Made by a program: the position numbers and the translations under genes. Shown piece after piece: positions 6,009 through 6,042 of a stretch of DNA of 6,042 nt. Source of the DNA: an uncultured Porphyromonadaceae bacterium. GTDB taxonomy: Bacteria; Bacteroidota; Bacteroidia; Bacteroidales; Muribaculaceae. A model generated the notes under the pieces. That model did no database searches. It was given only the letters and a program-made list of their open reading frames with translations, and was not told where the DNA came from. Location: the NCBI GenBank assembly GCA_947175225.1, contig CAMWLX010000226.1, forward strand, positions 1 through 6,042, written 5' to 3'. Numbering within the stretch: the first letter of the stretch is position 1; the number at the start of each line of letters is the position of its first letter.

Positions 6009-6042
6009 AATGATATGATAAATGCGAGATAATCTTGAGTCA

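Overview
The window looks like a chromosomal segment of a Bacteroidota bacterium, order Bacteroidales. A gut lineage such as Muribaculaceae or Prevotellaceae is my best guess, but this is inference from style and not from a marker gene. Reasons: all three coding regions encode exported, all-beta proteins. All three end in a short tail resembling the last strands of the Bacteroidota type IX secretion (T9SS) sorting domain, of the form 'YD.NG.....KGIY....DG...KI..K'. Start codons lack Shine-Dalgarno sequences. One upstream region carries a good match to the Bacteroidota primary promoter (TTTG-like -33, TAnnTTTG -7). No secretion machinery, enzyme, RNA gene, phage gene, transposase or CRISPR array is visible.

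Layout: 1-1284 (+) is the 3' part of a gene for a secreted repeat protein with seven visible 'S.DG.YI.G' motifs, probably a beta-propeller or HAF-type repeat fold. A strong hairpin terminator follows at 1306-1348. The convergent intergenic region 1285-1754 is the most structured non-coding DNA here. It holds a perfect 18-bp inverted repeat, three copies of a 10-bp direct repeat, three related REP-like hairpins each preceded by TAG, and one very GC-rich hairpin. 1755-3794 (-) encodes a 679-residue secreted protein with an N-terminal choice-of-anchor J / cleaved-adhesin-like domain. 3795-3933 holds its promoter and the terminator of the next gene. 3934-5958 (-) encodes a 674-residue secreted protein built from four divergent copies of one domain of about 125-170 residues. 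5959-6042 is its upstream region.

The two minus-strand genes are probably separate transcription units, because a good terminator and a good promoter lie between them. The three proteins share little except export signals (the N-terminus of the first is outside the window) and the C-terminal tail. They are best read as a small cluster of surface or secreted proteins of unknown ligand. No catalytic motif was recognised. The least explained items are the intergenic repeat cluster and the four-fold repeat protein; I see no clearly new multi-gene system.
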